Source of the DNA: Lachnospiraceae bacterium
GTDB lineage: Bacteria; Bacillota; Clostridia; Lachnospirales; Lachnospiraceae
Reading direction: 5' to 3'
Length of the DNA: 64,000 bases
Assembly (NCBI GenBank): GCA_016291405.1
Contig: JAEEXG010000002.1
Span: 1-64,000, forward strand
Both the position numbers and the translations under genes were made by a program. Below the pieces are notes generated by a model. It was not told where the DNA came from and did not search any database. It saw nothing but the letters and a program-made list of their open reading frames with translations. Every line of letters begins with the position of its first letter. Positions within the stretch are counted from its first letter, which is position 1. Positions 43,563 through 52,571 of this stretch are shown here, one piece after another.

Positions 43563-45656
43563 TTAAGCATCAATGTTACTTTCGGCAACCTTACTTGCTC
43601 TTTCTTTAACCTGTGCATCCTGAATATCACTGGGTGCCTGCTCGTAGCGGTCAAATTCATATTCATATTCACCGCGTCCACCGGTCATTGAGCGAAGGTC
43701 TGTGCAGTAACCGAATAAGCTCATCATAGGAACGGATGCTTCTATGATCTGTCTTCCGCCTGCAACAGGTGTCATACCAAGAACTCTGCCTCGTCTCTTA
43801 TTTAAGTCACCCATTACATCACCGGTATAAGAATCAGGAACATTTACTTTTAAGCTTACAATAGGCTCAAGTAAGATGGGACCTGCTTCCATAAAGCCTT
43901 TCTTAAATGCCTGAGCTGTAGCAACCTTAAATGCCATTTCTGAAGAGTCTACAGGGTGATAAGATCCATCATATAAAACAGCCTTAACACCAACAACGGG
44001 ATATGCTGCCAAAGGTCCTCTTAATACTGATTCCTGTAATCCCTTTTCAACTGCCGGGAAGTAGTTCTTGGGAACTGCACCGCCAACAACTTCTTCTTCA
44101 AATACATAAGGAACGGTAATGTCATCTGCAGGTGAGAAACGCATCTTAACGTGACCATACTGTCCGTGACCGCCCGACTGCTTTTTGTATTTGTATTCAA
44201 CATCTGATTTTTTCTTAATCGTCTCTCTGAAAGCTACCTTCGGCTTTTCCAAAGTGATTTCAACCTTGTATTCGTTCTTAAGAATAGATGTAACGATATC
44301 AAGGTGCATATCTCCCATACCATAAAGAAGTGTCTGACCGTTATCTGAGTCATTAACATTCTTTAAAGTTAAGTCTTCATGCATCATCTTTTGAAGTGCC
44401 TGGCTTATCTTATCAACATCCTGCTTGTTTACAGGGCGATATCTCATGTAAGTATAAGGCTTGGAGATTTCAAACATACCATACTTAATGGGATTGGCTT
44501 TTGTTGAAAGAGAGTTACCTGTTCTTGCGCCTGTAAGCTTTGCAATTGCGCCAAGGTCACCGGCATGAAGTTCGGATACTTCAACTGCTTTACCACCCTG
44601 CATGGTGTAAAGCTTTGAAACCTTTTCTTCAATGTCTTTATCTAAGTTATAAATGGAGTCATCGGCCTTAAATACACCGGAGCAAACCTTTATAAGGGAA
44701 TACTTTCCGATGAAAGGATCTACGATTGTCTTAAATATAAATGCTGACTTAGCCTTTGAGAAATCGTAGTTAGCTTCAAAGATATCATTATTCTTCATGT
44801 TCACGCCTGCAATCTTGCAGTTTTCGGGAGAAGGAAGGTATTTAACGATATCATCCAAAAGTGTGTAAATACCATAGCAAAGAAGGCTTGAGCCCATTGT
44901 CATGGGAACTACAGAACCATCAATAACATTGGTACGAAGTGCTGATCTGATTTCCGCATCCGAGAAGGTTTCTCCTGCGAAATATCTTTCCATAAAGTCT
45001 TCACTTGTTTCAGCAACCGTTTCCATTAAGGTTTCACGATATTGCTGTAAGTTTGCTTTGGAATATTCGGGAACGGGAATTTCAACGGCATCTTTGCCCT
45101 GCCACTTATTACCTGTTTCAGAAATAACGTTAACGTATCCGATAAGTTTTTCATTTTCTCTGATAGGCAAATGGAAAGGAGCCATTCTCTTTCCGTATTT
45201 CTCTGTCATTGTTTCAAGTACATTCTTAAAGGATGCATTATCAACATCCATGTCGGTTACAAATACAAATCTGGGAAGTTTATGCTTTTCACAAAGATCC
45301 CAAGCTTTTTCTGTACCAACTTCAAAACCGGATTTACCGGAAACTACTATAATAGCCGCATCGGCAGCTGCAACTGCTTCTTCAACTTCACCGACAAAAT
45401 CAAAGTATCCGGGAGTATCCAACAAGTTTATTTTAACGCCTTCCCATTCAAGAGCTATAAGAGAGGTATTAATTGAAAACTGTCTTTTCTGTTCTTCTTT
45501 ACCGAAGTCACTCAAAGTATTCTTGTCTTCTACCTTGCCCATTCTGGATGTGAGACCTGCGAGATATGCCATTGCTTCGGCAAGACTCGTCTTTCCACAA
45601 CCACCATGTCCCAGCAAAACGACATTTCTGATTTTGTCCGTTGTGTAAACATTCAT
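43563..45656 (-). CDS. EF-G-like translation GTPase (EF-G2 type)
   Basis: This 697-residue GTPase has the five-domain elongation factor G layout. G1 is GHGGCGKT (16-23), G3 is DTPG (80-83). The G4 position reads TDMD (134-137) instead of the NKxD of ordinary EF-G. The C-terminal domains have the GGHGQYGHV and RRGRVLGM motifs. The divergent G motifs and the lack of rpsL/rpsG/tuf neighbours place it with EF-G2-type paralogues rather than the main fusA. The role of such paralogues is unclear; they bind ribosomes and GTP, and some are poor translocases. The leader upstream is about 270 bases long. Confidence 0.88.
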   Translation of the reverse strand: MNVYTTDKIRNVVLLGHGGCGKTSLAEAMAYLAGLTSRMGKVEDKNTLSDFGKEEQKRQFSINTSLIALEWEGVKINLLDTPGYFDFVGEVEEAVAAADAAIIVVSGKSGFEVGTEKAWDLCEKHKLPRFVFVTDMDVDNASFKNVLETMTEKYGKRMAPFHLPIRENEKLIGYVNVISETGNKWQGKDAVEIPVPEYSKANLQQYRETLMETVAETSEDFMERYFAGETFSDAEIRSALRTNVIDGSVVPMTMGSSLLCYGIYTLLDDIVKYLPSPENCKIAGVNMKNNDIFEANYDFSKAKSAFIFKTIVDPFIGKYSLIKVCSGVFKADDSIYNLDKDIEEKVSKLYTMQGGKAVEVSELHAGDLGAIAKLTGARTGNSLSTKANPIKYGMFEISKPYTYMRYRPVNKQDVDKISQALQKMMHEDLTLKNVNDSDNGQTLLYGMGDMHLDIVTSILKNEYKVEITLEKPKVAFRETIKKKSDVEYKYKKQSGGHGQYGHVKMRFSPADDITVPYVFEEEVVGGAVPKNYFPAVEKGLQESVLRGPLAAYPVVGVKAVLYDGSYHPVDSSEMAFKVATAQAFKKGFMEAGPILLEPIVSLKVNVPDSYTGDVMGDLNKRRGRVLGMTPVAGGRQIIEASVPMMSLFGYCTDLRSMTGGRGEYEYEFDRYEQAPSDIQDAQVKERASKVAESNIDA

Positions 45657-45882
45657 AGCCTATTCCTCCAATGTAAGTCGTTTGAGATTGATTGTTCAAA
45701 TCTTCCAAAGAATTCATTGAAAAATCAAAGCTCATGTATATATTTTACAAGACACATTGGAAGTTTACAAGCAAATTGTGCAAAAGTGTGTCAAAAATAT
45801 TTATATTTACACGCAAGTCAGCAGTTTGTCGAAAAAGTCATTAAATTGTCAATCAAAAGCTTAAAGAAACTACGCAAAAAAA
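45657..45882 (-). other. Leader/intergenic region before EF-G-like gene
   Basis: This stretch of about 226 bases holds no convincing gene. It is A/T-rich with several TTGACA-like hexamers on the minus strand (TTGACA appears near 45858 and 45795). A 75-codon ORF starts at 45735 and runs out of frame into the GTPase gene, but it has no ribosome site. Confidence 0.4.
45742..45770 (-). promoter_or_regulatory. Candidate promoter of EF-G-like gene
   Basis: On the minus strand TTGTAA (45770-45765) and TAAAAT (45747-45742) are 17 bases apart, leaving a leader of about 80 bases. Other -35-like boxes nearby make the choice uncertain. Confidence 0.4.
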
Positions 45883-45908
45883 TAAGAGACTGCTTTCACA
45901 GTCTCTTA
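45883..45908 (-). terminator. Terminator after PilZ gene
   Basis: TAAGAGACTG (45883-45892) pairs perfectly with CAGTCTCTTA (45899-45908) around a 6-base loop. On the minus strand seven T residues follow. Confidence 0.9.
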
Positions 45909-45922
45909 AAAAATATCACATT

Positions 45923-46264
45923 TTATTCTTCAGCTGTCTGATCTTCAACTGTCTGATAAGTCTCGATTCTGGCTGCATCCATTTCGGGCATTCCGATAAA
46001 GATTGCACCGTATGCATAGCCTTCGTCGCACTTTTCAATTCTTACGATTTCAACAAAAGCATGTAACACTTCTTTTGTCCAGATTGTAAGATAAGCTTCA
46101 TACACTCCGCCGATTGAAAGAGCCTTCTTTGAGATGAATCCGACACCTGTTTTTGACACGTCGGTTACATCAATGGAAGCTTCCTCAACTCTTGAGCCAT
46201 CCAATCTTTTTAATATAATTTTTGAAAGAAGCTCTGTACGCTTGCTTTTTCTTTTTTCTTCCAT
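45923..46264 (-). CDS. Stand-alone PilZ-domain protein (c-di-GMP receptor)
   Basis: PilZ domains bind cyclic-di-GMP. This 113-residue protein has the two binding motifs: RKSKR at residues 5-9 (RxxxR) and DVSKTG at 35-40 (D/NxSxxG). The beta-barrel follows, ending with GYAYGAIFIG. Both motifs are intact, so binding is likely. There is no attached output domain, so it would act through a partner protein. It has its own promoter and terminator, giving a monocistronic unit. The GGDEF protein encoded about 10 kb away could be one source of its ligand. Confidence 0.9.
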   Translation of the reverse strand: MEEKRKSKRTELLSKIILKRLDGSRVEEASIDVTDVSKTGVGFISKKALSIGGVYEAYLTIWTKEVLHAFVEIVRIEKCDEGYAYGAIFIGMPEMDAARIETYQTVEDQTAEE

Positions 46265-46300
46265 ATTAACCCTCCACTATTACAAGAAAACTCTAAATTT

Positions 46301-46329
46301 ATTTTATCCAATAAAAATATTTCTGTAAA
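46301..46329 (-). promoter_or_regulatory. Promoter of PilZ gene
   Basis: On the minus strand TTTACA (46329-46324) and TAAAAT (46306-46301) are 17 bases apart, each one mismatch from consensus, about 37 bases before the PilZ start. Confidence 0.65.
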
Positions 46330-46352
46330 TAGAAAGATAATAGTTATAAGGC

Positions 46353-47387
46353 TTAATGAATAAACATAGCATCCCCAAAGCTAAAGAAACGATACTCCAT
46401 GGAAACCGCTGTTTTATAAGCATTGAGAATATTTTCTCTGCCTGTAAGTGCAGCTACAAGCATAATCAACGTAGACTCCGGAAGATGGAAGTTTGTAATA
46501 AGGCAATCAAGAACTTTAAACTTGTATCCGGGATAAATAAATATCTCGGTATTATCTGAGCCTGCTCTTACAATTCCGTTTTCATCTGAAGCACTTTCAA
46601 TTGTTCTGCAGCTTGTGGTGCCGACACATATTACTCTTCCGCCTGCTTTCTTTGTGGCGTTAATCTCATCGGCAGCTTCTTTGGTCACCTGATAAAACTC
46701 AGAATGCATATGATGGTTTAATATGTTTTCTTCTTTAACGGGTCTGAATGTTCCAAGACCAACATGCAATGTCACGAAAACAGTTTTAACGCCCATAGCT
46801 CTTATTTCATCAAGAAGCTCATTTGTAAAGTGAAGCCCTGCGGTAGGTGCCGCAGCCGAGCCTTCATACTTTGCATAAACTGTCTGATAGCGATTTCTGT
46901 CTTGAAGTTTATGTGTGATATATGGAGGAAGTGGCATTTCACCAAGCTTATCAAGAATCTCTTCAAAGATTCCTTCATAGTAAAACTTAATGATTCTGTT
47001 TCCTTCATCCTCAATGCCTATAACTTCCGCAGTAAGTAAACCGTTACCAAACTCTATTATCTGGCCGATTCTAGCCTTCTTACCGGGCTTTACCAAAGTT
47101 TCCCAGGTGTCTGCATCGCGTCTTTTTAAAAGAAGCACTTCAACGACTGCGCCTGTATCTTTTCTTGTGCCCATTAATCGGGCGGGGATAACCTTAGTGT
47201 TGTTAAGCACAAGGCAATCTCCGGGCTTAAGGTATTGTTTTATATCATAAAAATGCTTATGTTCAATCTCCCCTGTTTCTTTATCAAGAACCATAAGTCT
47301 TGAGTCAGACCTTTTAAGCAAAGGGTCTTGAGCAATCAATCTTTCGGGAAGATCGTAATAATAATCTGATTTTAAAATCTGTTCCAT
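46353..47387 (-). CDS. queA: tRNA preQ1(34) S-adenosylmethionine ribosyltransferase-isomerase QueA
   Basis: QueA moves the ribosyl group of SAM onto preQ1 at tRNA position 34, forming epoxyqueuosine. The 344-residue protein shows the family segments [39 protein letters not shown] and APTAGLHFT. The C-terminal [18 protein letters not shown] follows and the ending is FSFGDAMFI. The length is typical. tgt, the usual neighbour, is absent. It starts 8 bases after the M18 aminopeptidase gene and probably shares its transcript. No other queuosine gene is seen in the window. Confidence 0.97.
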   Translation of the reverse strand: MEQILKSDYYYDLPERLIAQDPLLKRSDSRLMVLDKETGEIEHKHFYDIKQYLKPGDCLVLNNTKVIPARLMGTRKDTGAVVEVLLLKRRDADTWETLVKPGKKARIGQIIEFGNGLLTAEVIGIEDEGNRIIKFYYEGIFEEILDKLGEMPLPPYITHKLQDRNRYQTVYAKYEGSAAAPTAGLHFTNELLDEIRAMGVKTVFVTLHVGLGTFRPVKEENILNHHMHSEFYQVTKEAADEINATKKAGGRVICVGTTSCRTIESASDENGIVRAGSDNTEIFIYPGYKFKVLDCLITNFHLPESTLIMLVAALTGRENILNAYKTAVSMEYRFFSFGDAMFIH

Positions 47388-47395
47388 ATCAATAA

Positions 47396-48817
47396 TTACA
47401 TTCCGGGTGCATTAAGAAATGCCATATAACCTCTCATTGTTTCAAACACATCTGCCTTGCTTGTACATTCGTAAGGAGCATGCATGTTAAGCACGGGAAT
47501 ACCTGCATCAATAACATTCATGCCATACTTAGCCATAAGGTAAGCGATTGTTCCGCCACCGCCAAGGTCAACTCTTCCAAGCTCTGCAAACTGATAAATA
47601 ACCTTTGCATCATCCATAATCTTTCTGATGTATCCGATGTATTCAGCGTTTGCATCGTTTGAACCTGATTTACCTCTTGAGCCTGTAAACTTGTTAAATA
47701 CCATACCCTGTCCCATGAATGCGGCATTCTTCTTTTCAAATGCTGAATCATATGAAGGATCGTAAGCTGCTGATACGTCGGAAGAAAGCATTGTTGAATT
47801 TGAAAGGCATCTTCTAACCTTTAATTCGCTGTAATCGCCTTCTAAGTTAACCATTTCGGCAATGATGTTTTCAAAGGACTGTGATGCCATACCTGTAGCA
47901 CCGACACTTCCGATTTCTTCTTTATCTGTTAAAATACAGCAAGCTGTTCTCTTTACATTGGGAGTAACAAGCATTGCATATAAAGAAGTAAATGCGCATG
48001 ATCTGTCGTCCTGACCGTAAGCTAAAATCATGCTTCTGTCAAAGCCTGCTTCTCTTGCCTTACCTGCGGGAACAACTTCAAGTTCTGCTGAAAGGAAGTC
48101 TTCTTCCTCAACATCGTATTCATCCTTTAAAAGCTTTAAAAGCATAGCCTTAACGGGATCTTTTTCTTTCTTTTCGTTTTCTTTGTCTGCCTTCTTTGAA
48201 TTGTTGATAACCAAAGGCTTGTTACCTACGATAATATCCAAAGCTTCGCCTTCTATTACCTTTGCAGCCTTCTTTTCAAGCTGTTCCTGTGAAAGGTGGA
48301 TTAAAAGGTCTGATACAAAGAAAACAGGATCGTCTTCATCTTCACCTACGGAAAGTTCAATTGTGGTTCCGTCTTTCTTAATCACTACGCCGTGTAAAGA
48401 AAGAGGCTGAGCAACCCACTGGTATTTCTTGATACCGCCGTAATAATGAGTATCAAGGAAAGCAAATCCGCCGTTTTCATATACAGGATAAGACTTAATA
48501 TCAATACGGGGAGAATCGATATGAGCTCCAAGGATGTTCATACCCTTTTCAAGAGGCTCTTCACCGATATTGAATAATACGATTGACTTATTCATAACAA
48601 CTGAATAAACCTTATCGCCCTTCTTTAAGCCTTTCTTTTTCTTAACGGCTTCTTCAAACTCAACATAACCGGATTTTTCTGCCAAATTAACGATAACGTT
48701 TACAGCTTCTCTTTCTGTCTTGGCGTTATCAAGGAAATCACGGTATTCCTTATTAAAAAGGTCACATTCACGAATCTGTTTTGTGGAATAGCTTTCCCAC
48801 ACATTTTTTCTTTCCAT
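47396..48817 (-). CDS. M18-family aminopeptidase
   Basis: The M18 family consists of dodecameric zinc aminopeptidases that release acidic or neutral N-terminal residues. Metal and catalytic landmarks are [11 protein letters not shown] near residue 95, [25 protein letters not shown] around 297, and the C-terminal [15 protein letters not shown]. At 473 residues it matches the bacterial ApeA/ApeB length. A Lys/Glu-rich insert lies around 210-235. A promoter (TTGATA-17-TATTCT) overlaps the end of the upstream gene. Substrate specificity cannot be told from sequence. Confidence 0.92.
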   Translation of the reverse strand: MERKNVWESYSTKQIRECDLFNKEYRDFLDNAKTEREAVNVIVNLAEKSGYVEFEEAVKKKKGLKKGDKVYSVVMNKSIVLFNIGEEPLEKGMNILGAHIDSPRIDIKSYPVYENGGFAFLDTHYYGGIKKYQWVAQPLSLHGVVIKKDGTTIELSVGEDEDDPVFFVSDLLIHLSQEQLEKKAAKVIEGEALDIIVGNKPLVINNSKKADKENEKKEKDPVKAMLLKLLKDEYDVEEEDFLSAELEVVPAGKAREAGFDRSMILAYGQDDRSCAFTSLYAMLVTPNVKRTACCILTDKEEIGSVGATGMASQSFENIIAEMVNLEGDYSELKVRRCLSNSTMLSSDVSAAYDPSYDSAFEKKNAAFMGQGMVFNKFTGSRGKSGSNDANAEYIGYIRKIMDDAKVIYQFAELGRVDLGGGGTIAYLMAKYGMNVIDAGIPVLNMHAPYECTSKADVFETMRGYMAFLNAPGM

Positions 48818-48875
48818 AAACTAACTCCTATCTTTATATTTTTATTTAAAATTAAGTACTATTTATGCCTTAATT

Positions 48876-48904
48876 AGAATACACTGAAGGCCTTAATTTA
48901 TCAA
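48876..48904 (-). promoter_or_regulatory. Candidate promoter of M18-queA unit
   Basis: On the minus strand TTGATA (48904-48899) and TATTCT (48881-48876) are 17 bases apart, about 60 bases before the aminopeptidase start. A 9-base direct repeat AATTAAGGC lies around it. Confidence 0.5.
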
Positions 48905-48906
48905 TA

Positions 48907-49779
48907 CTAATCTTCTTCCAAGCTCTCAAGTTGCCCCTTAATACTCTTTAAATTCTTTTCTTCGTGAAAAGCTAAAATGACGGGCCTAAAATACCTGTTT
49001 AAATTGTGCCCCAAGAAAAGAATAAACATATCAAAGTAAAGCCATACCATCAAAATGATGATTGTTGTAAAGTTTCCGTATATGTCAAATGCGTTAAATC
49101 TGTCTACGTAAAAAGAAAACAGATAGGAAAAGCCGGTCCAGGCAAGTGATGAAATCACAGCTCCCGGAAAAACTTCTTTAAACTTATGCTTTTTACAAGG
49201 TAAGAGTGCGTAGCACAAACATACAACCACAGTCATTAATACAATTGAAATTAATGACCTAAAGTTTACAAGCACATTGAATACATTTGAAAGATTTGGG
49301 AAATGGTCAAATAAAAGACCCTTTATAAAGTTACCGCCTACCACTAGTATTAATAAAGCTATGATACCGATTAAAAAGATAAGTGTATAAAGTGTAGCAA
49401 GCACTCTTACAAGAAGGCCGTTACGTTTATCAGTATTTCTGTCTATGGCATTAAGGCCAAGAATCAAAGAATTGATTCCTTTTCCCGCAGACCAAAGCAT
49501 AGCAATGGCTGTAACGGATACAAGCCCTGCAGACTTTCTTGGCACATCTTCCAAAATTGCTACAATCATAGCGCCGGTACCTGCCGGAAATTCATTTAAA
49601 ATAAGATTTGAAAGTATTGCCGAATCTGCCGGAGTATATGGCAATATGGCAAAAAGAAGCATAATTAAGGGGATTAAAGATAAAAAAATAAAGAAAGCGC
49701 AACTTGATGCGTATGAACTGATATTATCTTCTCTAATCTGTTTACCAAAGTTTGAAAGAATCTTTAATAGTCTTTTCAT
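48907..49779 (-). CDS. YihY/BrkB-family inner membrane protein
   Basis: The protein has about six membrane segments and the family signature SSYASSCAFFIFLSLIPLIMLL near the N-terminus. Other landmarks are MLWSAGKGINSLI and the later WTGFSYLFSFYVDRF...IYGNFTTIIILMVWLYFDMFILFLG. The family was once called ribonuclease BN, which is wrong; the function of most members is unknown, with transport suggested. I placed the start at ATG 49779 (290 residues). The track start at 49809 lies inside the stem of the 6S RNA terminator, so those ten residues are unlikely to be translated. Confidence 0.85.
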   Translation of the reverse strand: MKRLLKILSNFGKQIREDNISSYASSCAFFIFLSLIPLIMLLFAILPYTPADSAILSNLILNEFPAGTGAMIVAILEDVPRKSAGLVSVTAIAMLWSAGKGINSLILGLNAIDRNTDKRNGLLVRVLATLYTLIFLIGIIALLILVVGGNFIKGLLFDHFPNLSNVFNVLVNFRSLISIVLMTVVVCLCYALLPCKKHKFKEVFPGAVISSLAWTGFSYLFSFYVDRFNAFDIYGNFTTIIILMVWLYFDMFILFLGHNLNRYFRPVILAFHEEKNLKSIKGQLESLEED

Positions 49780-49795
49780 ACTCTTCACCAAAGTT

Positions 49796-49823
49796 AAAAA
49801 AGCAGCCATAAAGCCGCTTTTTT
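49796..49823 (-). terminator. Terminator of 6S RNA
   Basis: AAAAAAGCAGC (49796-49806) pairs with GCCGCTTTTTT (49813-49823), with one G-U pair, around a 6-base loop. It lies just after the closing stem of the 6S RNA and before the BrkB start. Confidence 0.8.
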
Positions 49824-49995
49824 AAATAAGCCCCGAAATGCCGACTCTTTTTTGACTCCTAGAACGAATCTAGGTGGGTGACCGCATACATGCTTCTGCC
49901 TTCCATTGCAAGATGGCCTGACATCTACATGAGGATATAGGAATCCCGTTTAAAGTAACTGTAGGTTCAAAATTAAGAATCGAACACCTCAGGTT
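49824..49995 (-). ncRNA. ssrS: 6S RNA (SsrS)
   Basis: 6S RNA mimics an open promoter and binds the housekeeping RNA polymerase. The minus-strand transcript begins CCTGAGGTGTTCG and ends GGCATTTCGGGG, closely resembling the E. coli 6S ends (CTGAGATGTTCGC and GGCATCTCGGAG). CCTGAGGTG pairs with CATTTCGGG through nine pairs, giving the closing stem. Close to the 3' end, CCTAGA-TTCGT-TCTAGG forms the expected 3'-side hairpin. The middle is weakly structured, as required. A TATAAT box lies just upstream and a terminator just downstream. End positions are estimates of a few bases; the mature RNA may include the terminator, making it close to 200 nt. Confidence 0.85.
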
Positions 49996-49998
49996 ATG

Positions 49999-50004
49999 AT
50001 TATA
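49999..50004 (-). promoter_or_regulatory. -10 box of 6S RNA promoter
   Basis: TATAAT on the minus strand lies a few bases before the predicted 6S RNA 5' end, just after the truA stop. No good -35 box is seen at 17 bases (ATTATT); TTGATT is present at a 20-base spacing. Confidence 0.6.
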
Positions 50005-50016
50005 TTAACATAATTC

Positions 50017-50760
50017 CTATGAATAATCAACACATACAAGGCTAAGGCCACATGCAGGAGCTGTTTCTCCAGCTGCTTTCCTGTCTTTGTTTTCTAAAAG
50101 AGTAAGCATATTTTCAGGAGATCTTTTCTTAAGCCCAACCTCTAAAAGTGTGCCTGTAAGTATTCTAACCATGTGCTGCAAGAAACCTGTTCCATGATAA
50201 GTAAAGGTTAAATAATCTCCCTTTCTTTCAATCAAAATCTTATCAACAAGCCTTACTGTGGATTTCTTCATTCTGGGATTTGAACAAAAGGCTGCAAAGT
50301 CATGCTCTCCCATCAGGTACTCGGAAGCCTTTTTCATAAGCTCAATGTCCGGAACTGCATTAAGAGTATATACATACTTTCTGTCAAACACCGGCTTTGT
50401 GGGCCCGATGTAACAAGTATAGCAATATGTCTTTCCTGTAGCGTTATACCTTGCATGGAACCTGTCTGAAGCAATCTTTACTTCATTTACGCAGATATCT
50501 TCGGGAAGATAGTTATTTAAATAATCAAGAATCTCTTTTTCGGATAATTCAGTATTAAGCACAACGTTTGCAATCATTGCTTTTGCATGAACACCCGCAT
50601 CTGTTCTTCCCGCACATATTATTTTTACAGGCTCACCTACCATTCTTTCAAATACATTTTCAAGTTTACCTTGAATTGTCATATCTGTATTTGGTTGATG
50701 CTCCCAACCGTAATATCTTGTTCCATCGTAGGCAATAGATAATCTATAGTTTTTCTCCAT
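50017..50760 (-). CDS. truA: tRNA pseudouridine(38-40) synthase TruA
   Basis: TruA converts uridines 38-40 of tRNA anticodon arms to pseudouridine. The catalytic Asp is D54 in CAGRTDAGVHA. Other family landmarks are YDGTRYYGWEHQP at the start, ARYNATGKTYCYTC and the C-terminal GTGFLQHMVRILTGTLLEVG. The 247-residue length is normal. It follows the pckA terminator, with a TATAAT-like box in the 44-base gap, so it likely has its own promoter. The 6S RNA gene begins right after its stop. Confidence 0.97.
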   Translation of the reverse strand: MEKNYRLSIAYDGTRYYGWEHQPNTDMTIQGKLENVFERMVGEPVKIICAGRTDAGVHAKAMIANVVLNTELSEKEILDYLNNYLPEDICVNEVKIASDRFHARYNATGKTYCYTCYIGPTKPVFDRKYVYTLNAVPDIELMKKASEYLMGEHDFAAFCSNPRMKKSTVRLVDKILIERKGDYLTFTYHGTGFLQHMVRILTGTLLEVGLKKRSPENMLTLLENKDRKAAGETAPACGLSLVCVDYS

Positions 50761-50803
50761 TAAAATCTCACTCTCAAAATTATATATATCGCTATTTTAT
50801 AAT

Positions 50804-50838
50804 AAAAAAAGACCGAAAGCAAATCGCTTTCGGTCTTT
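50804..50838 (-). terminator. Terminator after pckA
   Basis: AAAGACCGAAAGC (50808-50820) pairs perfectly with GCTTTCGGTCTTT (50826-50838) around a 5-base loop. On the minus strand a run of T residues follows. This is the strongest terminator in the window. Confidence 0.93.
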
Positions 50839-50856
50839 AATGAATCTAACTAAGAA

Positions 50857-52470
50857 TTAGAGCTGAGGGCCAGCCTTAACAAGTGCCTTACCTGCTTCGT
50901 TGGTCTCATACTTCTTGAAGTTCTTGATGAATCTTTCTGCAAGATCCTTAGCCTTTGTTTCCCATTCGGAAGCATTAGCATATGTATCTCTGGGATCAAG
51001 AATGTTTGTGTTAACGCCCTTAAGTTCTGTAGGAACTTCGAAATCAAAGTAAGGAATCTTCTTAGTAGGAGCGCTGTTGATTGAACCATCAAGAATAGCA
51101 TCGATGATACCTCTTGTATCAGGGATAGAAATTCTCTTTCCGGTTCCGTTCCAACCTGTGTTTACAAGGTAAGCCTTAGCGCCTGACTTCTTCATCTTCT
51201 TAACGAGTTCTTCACCGTACTTTGTAGGATGTAACTCAAGGAATGCCTGACCAAAGCAAGCTGAGAATGTAGGTGTGGGCTCTGTGATACCACGTTCTGT
51301 ACCTGCAAGCTTAGCTGTGAAACCGCTCAAGAAGTAGTACTGTGTCTGTTCAGGAGTAAGAATTGATACAGGAGGAAGTACTCCGAATGCATCAGCTGAA
51401 AGGAAGATAACGCTCTTAGCTTCAGGACCTGAAGACTTTCCGTTAACCTTCTTAACAATGTTCTTAATGTGATCGATAGGATAAGATACACGAGTGTTTT
51501 CTGTAACGCTCTTATCATCGAAATCAATCTTTCCTGCTGCATCTACAGTTACGTTTTCAAGAAGTGCGTTTCTCTTGATTGCGCCGTAGATATCAGGTTC
51601 ATGTTCTTTATCAAGGCCGATAACCTTAGCATAGCAACCACCTTCAAGGTTGAATACACCGTTGTCATCCCAACCGTGTTCGTCATCACCGATAAGGAGA
51701 CGCTTAGGATCTGTTGAAAGTGTTGTCTTACCTGTTCCTGAAAGACCGAAGAAGATAGCTGTGTTCTTACCTTCCATATCGGTGTTTGCTGAACAGTGCA
51801 TTGAAGCAATGCCCTTAAGAGGAAGGAAGTAGTTCATCATTGAGAACATACCCTTCTTCATTTCTCCGCCGTACCAGGTGTTAAGAATAACCTGTTCCTT
51901 GGATGTGATGTTGAATGCTACACAAGTTTCGGAGTTAAGACCGAGTTCCTTGAAGTTTTCAACCTTAGCCTTTGATGCTGTGTAAACAGTGAAATCAGGC
52001 TTGAAGTTTGCTTCTTCTTCAGCTGTGGGAACGATGAACATGTTCTTAACAAAGTGAGCCTGCCAAGCAACTTCCATGATGAAACGTACTGCCATACGAG
52101 TATCGGCATTTGCACCACAGAAAGCATCAACTACGAAAAGTCTCTTGTTTGAAAGTTCTTTCTTTGCAAGAGCCTTAACTTCTTCCCAAACCTTTTCGCT
52201 CATGGGGTGGTTATCGTTCTTGTACTCATCTGTTGTCCACCATACAGTGTCCTTAGAATTTGCATCCATAACGATGTATTTGTCTTTGGGAGAACGTCCG
52301 GTGTAGATACCTGTCATAACATTTACTGTGTCAAGTTCAGTTACCTTACCAACCTCAAAGCCCTGAAGTCCGGCCTTTGTTTCTTCTTCGAAAAGCAATT
52401 CGTAAGAAGGGTTGTAAACGATCTCTGTAGTACCGGTAATACCGTACTGGGTTAAATCGATCTTTGCCAT
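50857..52470 (-). CDS. pckA: Phosphoenolpyruvate carboxykinase (ATP)
   Basis: PEPCK interconverts oxaloacetate and phosphoenolpyruvate with ATP/ADP. In fermentative anaerobes it often runs toward oxaloacetate, conserving ATP. The kinase P-loop [11 protein letters not shown] lies near residue 241-251. RSPKDKYIV, the metal-site segments and the Arg-containing [13 protein letters not shown] also fit the ATP-type family. The 537-residue length is normal. Codon choice is strongly biased toward a few codons compared with neighbours, suggesting high expression. It has its own promoter and a strong terminator, so it forms a single-gene unit. Confidence 0.98.
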   Translation of the reverse strand: MAKIDLTQYGITGTTEIVYNPSYELLFEEETKAGLQGFEVGKVTELDTVNVMTGIYTGRSPKDKYIVMDANSKDTVWWTTDEYKNDNHPMSEKVWEEVKALAKKELSNKRLFVVDAFCGANADTRMAVRFIMEVAWQAHFVKNMFIVPTAEEEANFKPDFTVYTASKAKVENFKELGLNSETCVAFNITSKEQVILNTWYGGEMKKGMFSMMNYFLPLKGIASMHCSANTDMEGKNTAIFFGLSGTGKTTLSTDPKRLLIGDDEHGWDDNGVFNLEGGCYAKVIGLDKEHEPDIYGAIKRNALLENVTVDAAGKIDFDDKSVTENTRVSYPIDHIKNIVKKVNGKSSGPEAKSVIFLSADAFGVLPPVSILTPEQTQYYFLSGFTAKLAGTERGITEPTPTFSACFGQAFLELHPTKYGEELVKKMKKSGAKAYLVNTGWNGTGKRISIPDTRGIIDAILDGSINSAPTKKIPYFDFEVPTELKGVNTNILDPRDTYANASEWETKAKDLAERFIKNFKKYETNEAGKALVKAGPQL

Positions 52471-52522
52471 ATTTAATCTCCTTATATAAAAATTTATATG
52501 TTCTTTATTTCATACGCCCAAT

Positions 52523-52551
52523 ATTATAAATAAAGAAGCGTGTAAAATCAA
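52523..52551 (-). promoter_or_regulatory. Promoter of pckA
   Basis: On the minus strand TTGATT (52551-52546) and TATAAT (52528-52523) are 17 bases apart. The 5' leader to the pckA start would be about 45 bases and includes an AAGGAG ribosome site. Confidence 0.75.
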
Positions 52552-52571
52552 TAAAATTCCTCTAAAAAATA

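Noticed and set aside
44902-45648. 248-residue plus-strand ORF
   Set aside because: It lies entirely antisense to the EF-G-like gene, has no ribosome site, and its composition is that of an antisense shadow.
45508-45735. 75-residue minus-strand ORF overlapping the EF-G-like start
   Set aside because: No ribosome binding site, out of frame with the GTPase, and most of it is frame-shifted GTPase sequence. Kept only as a note in the leader region.
49780-49809. Ten-residue N-terminal extension of the BrkB-like protein
   Set aside because: It would be coded by the stem and T-run of the 6S RNA terminator; the next ATG gives a normal start.
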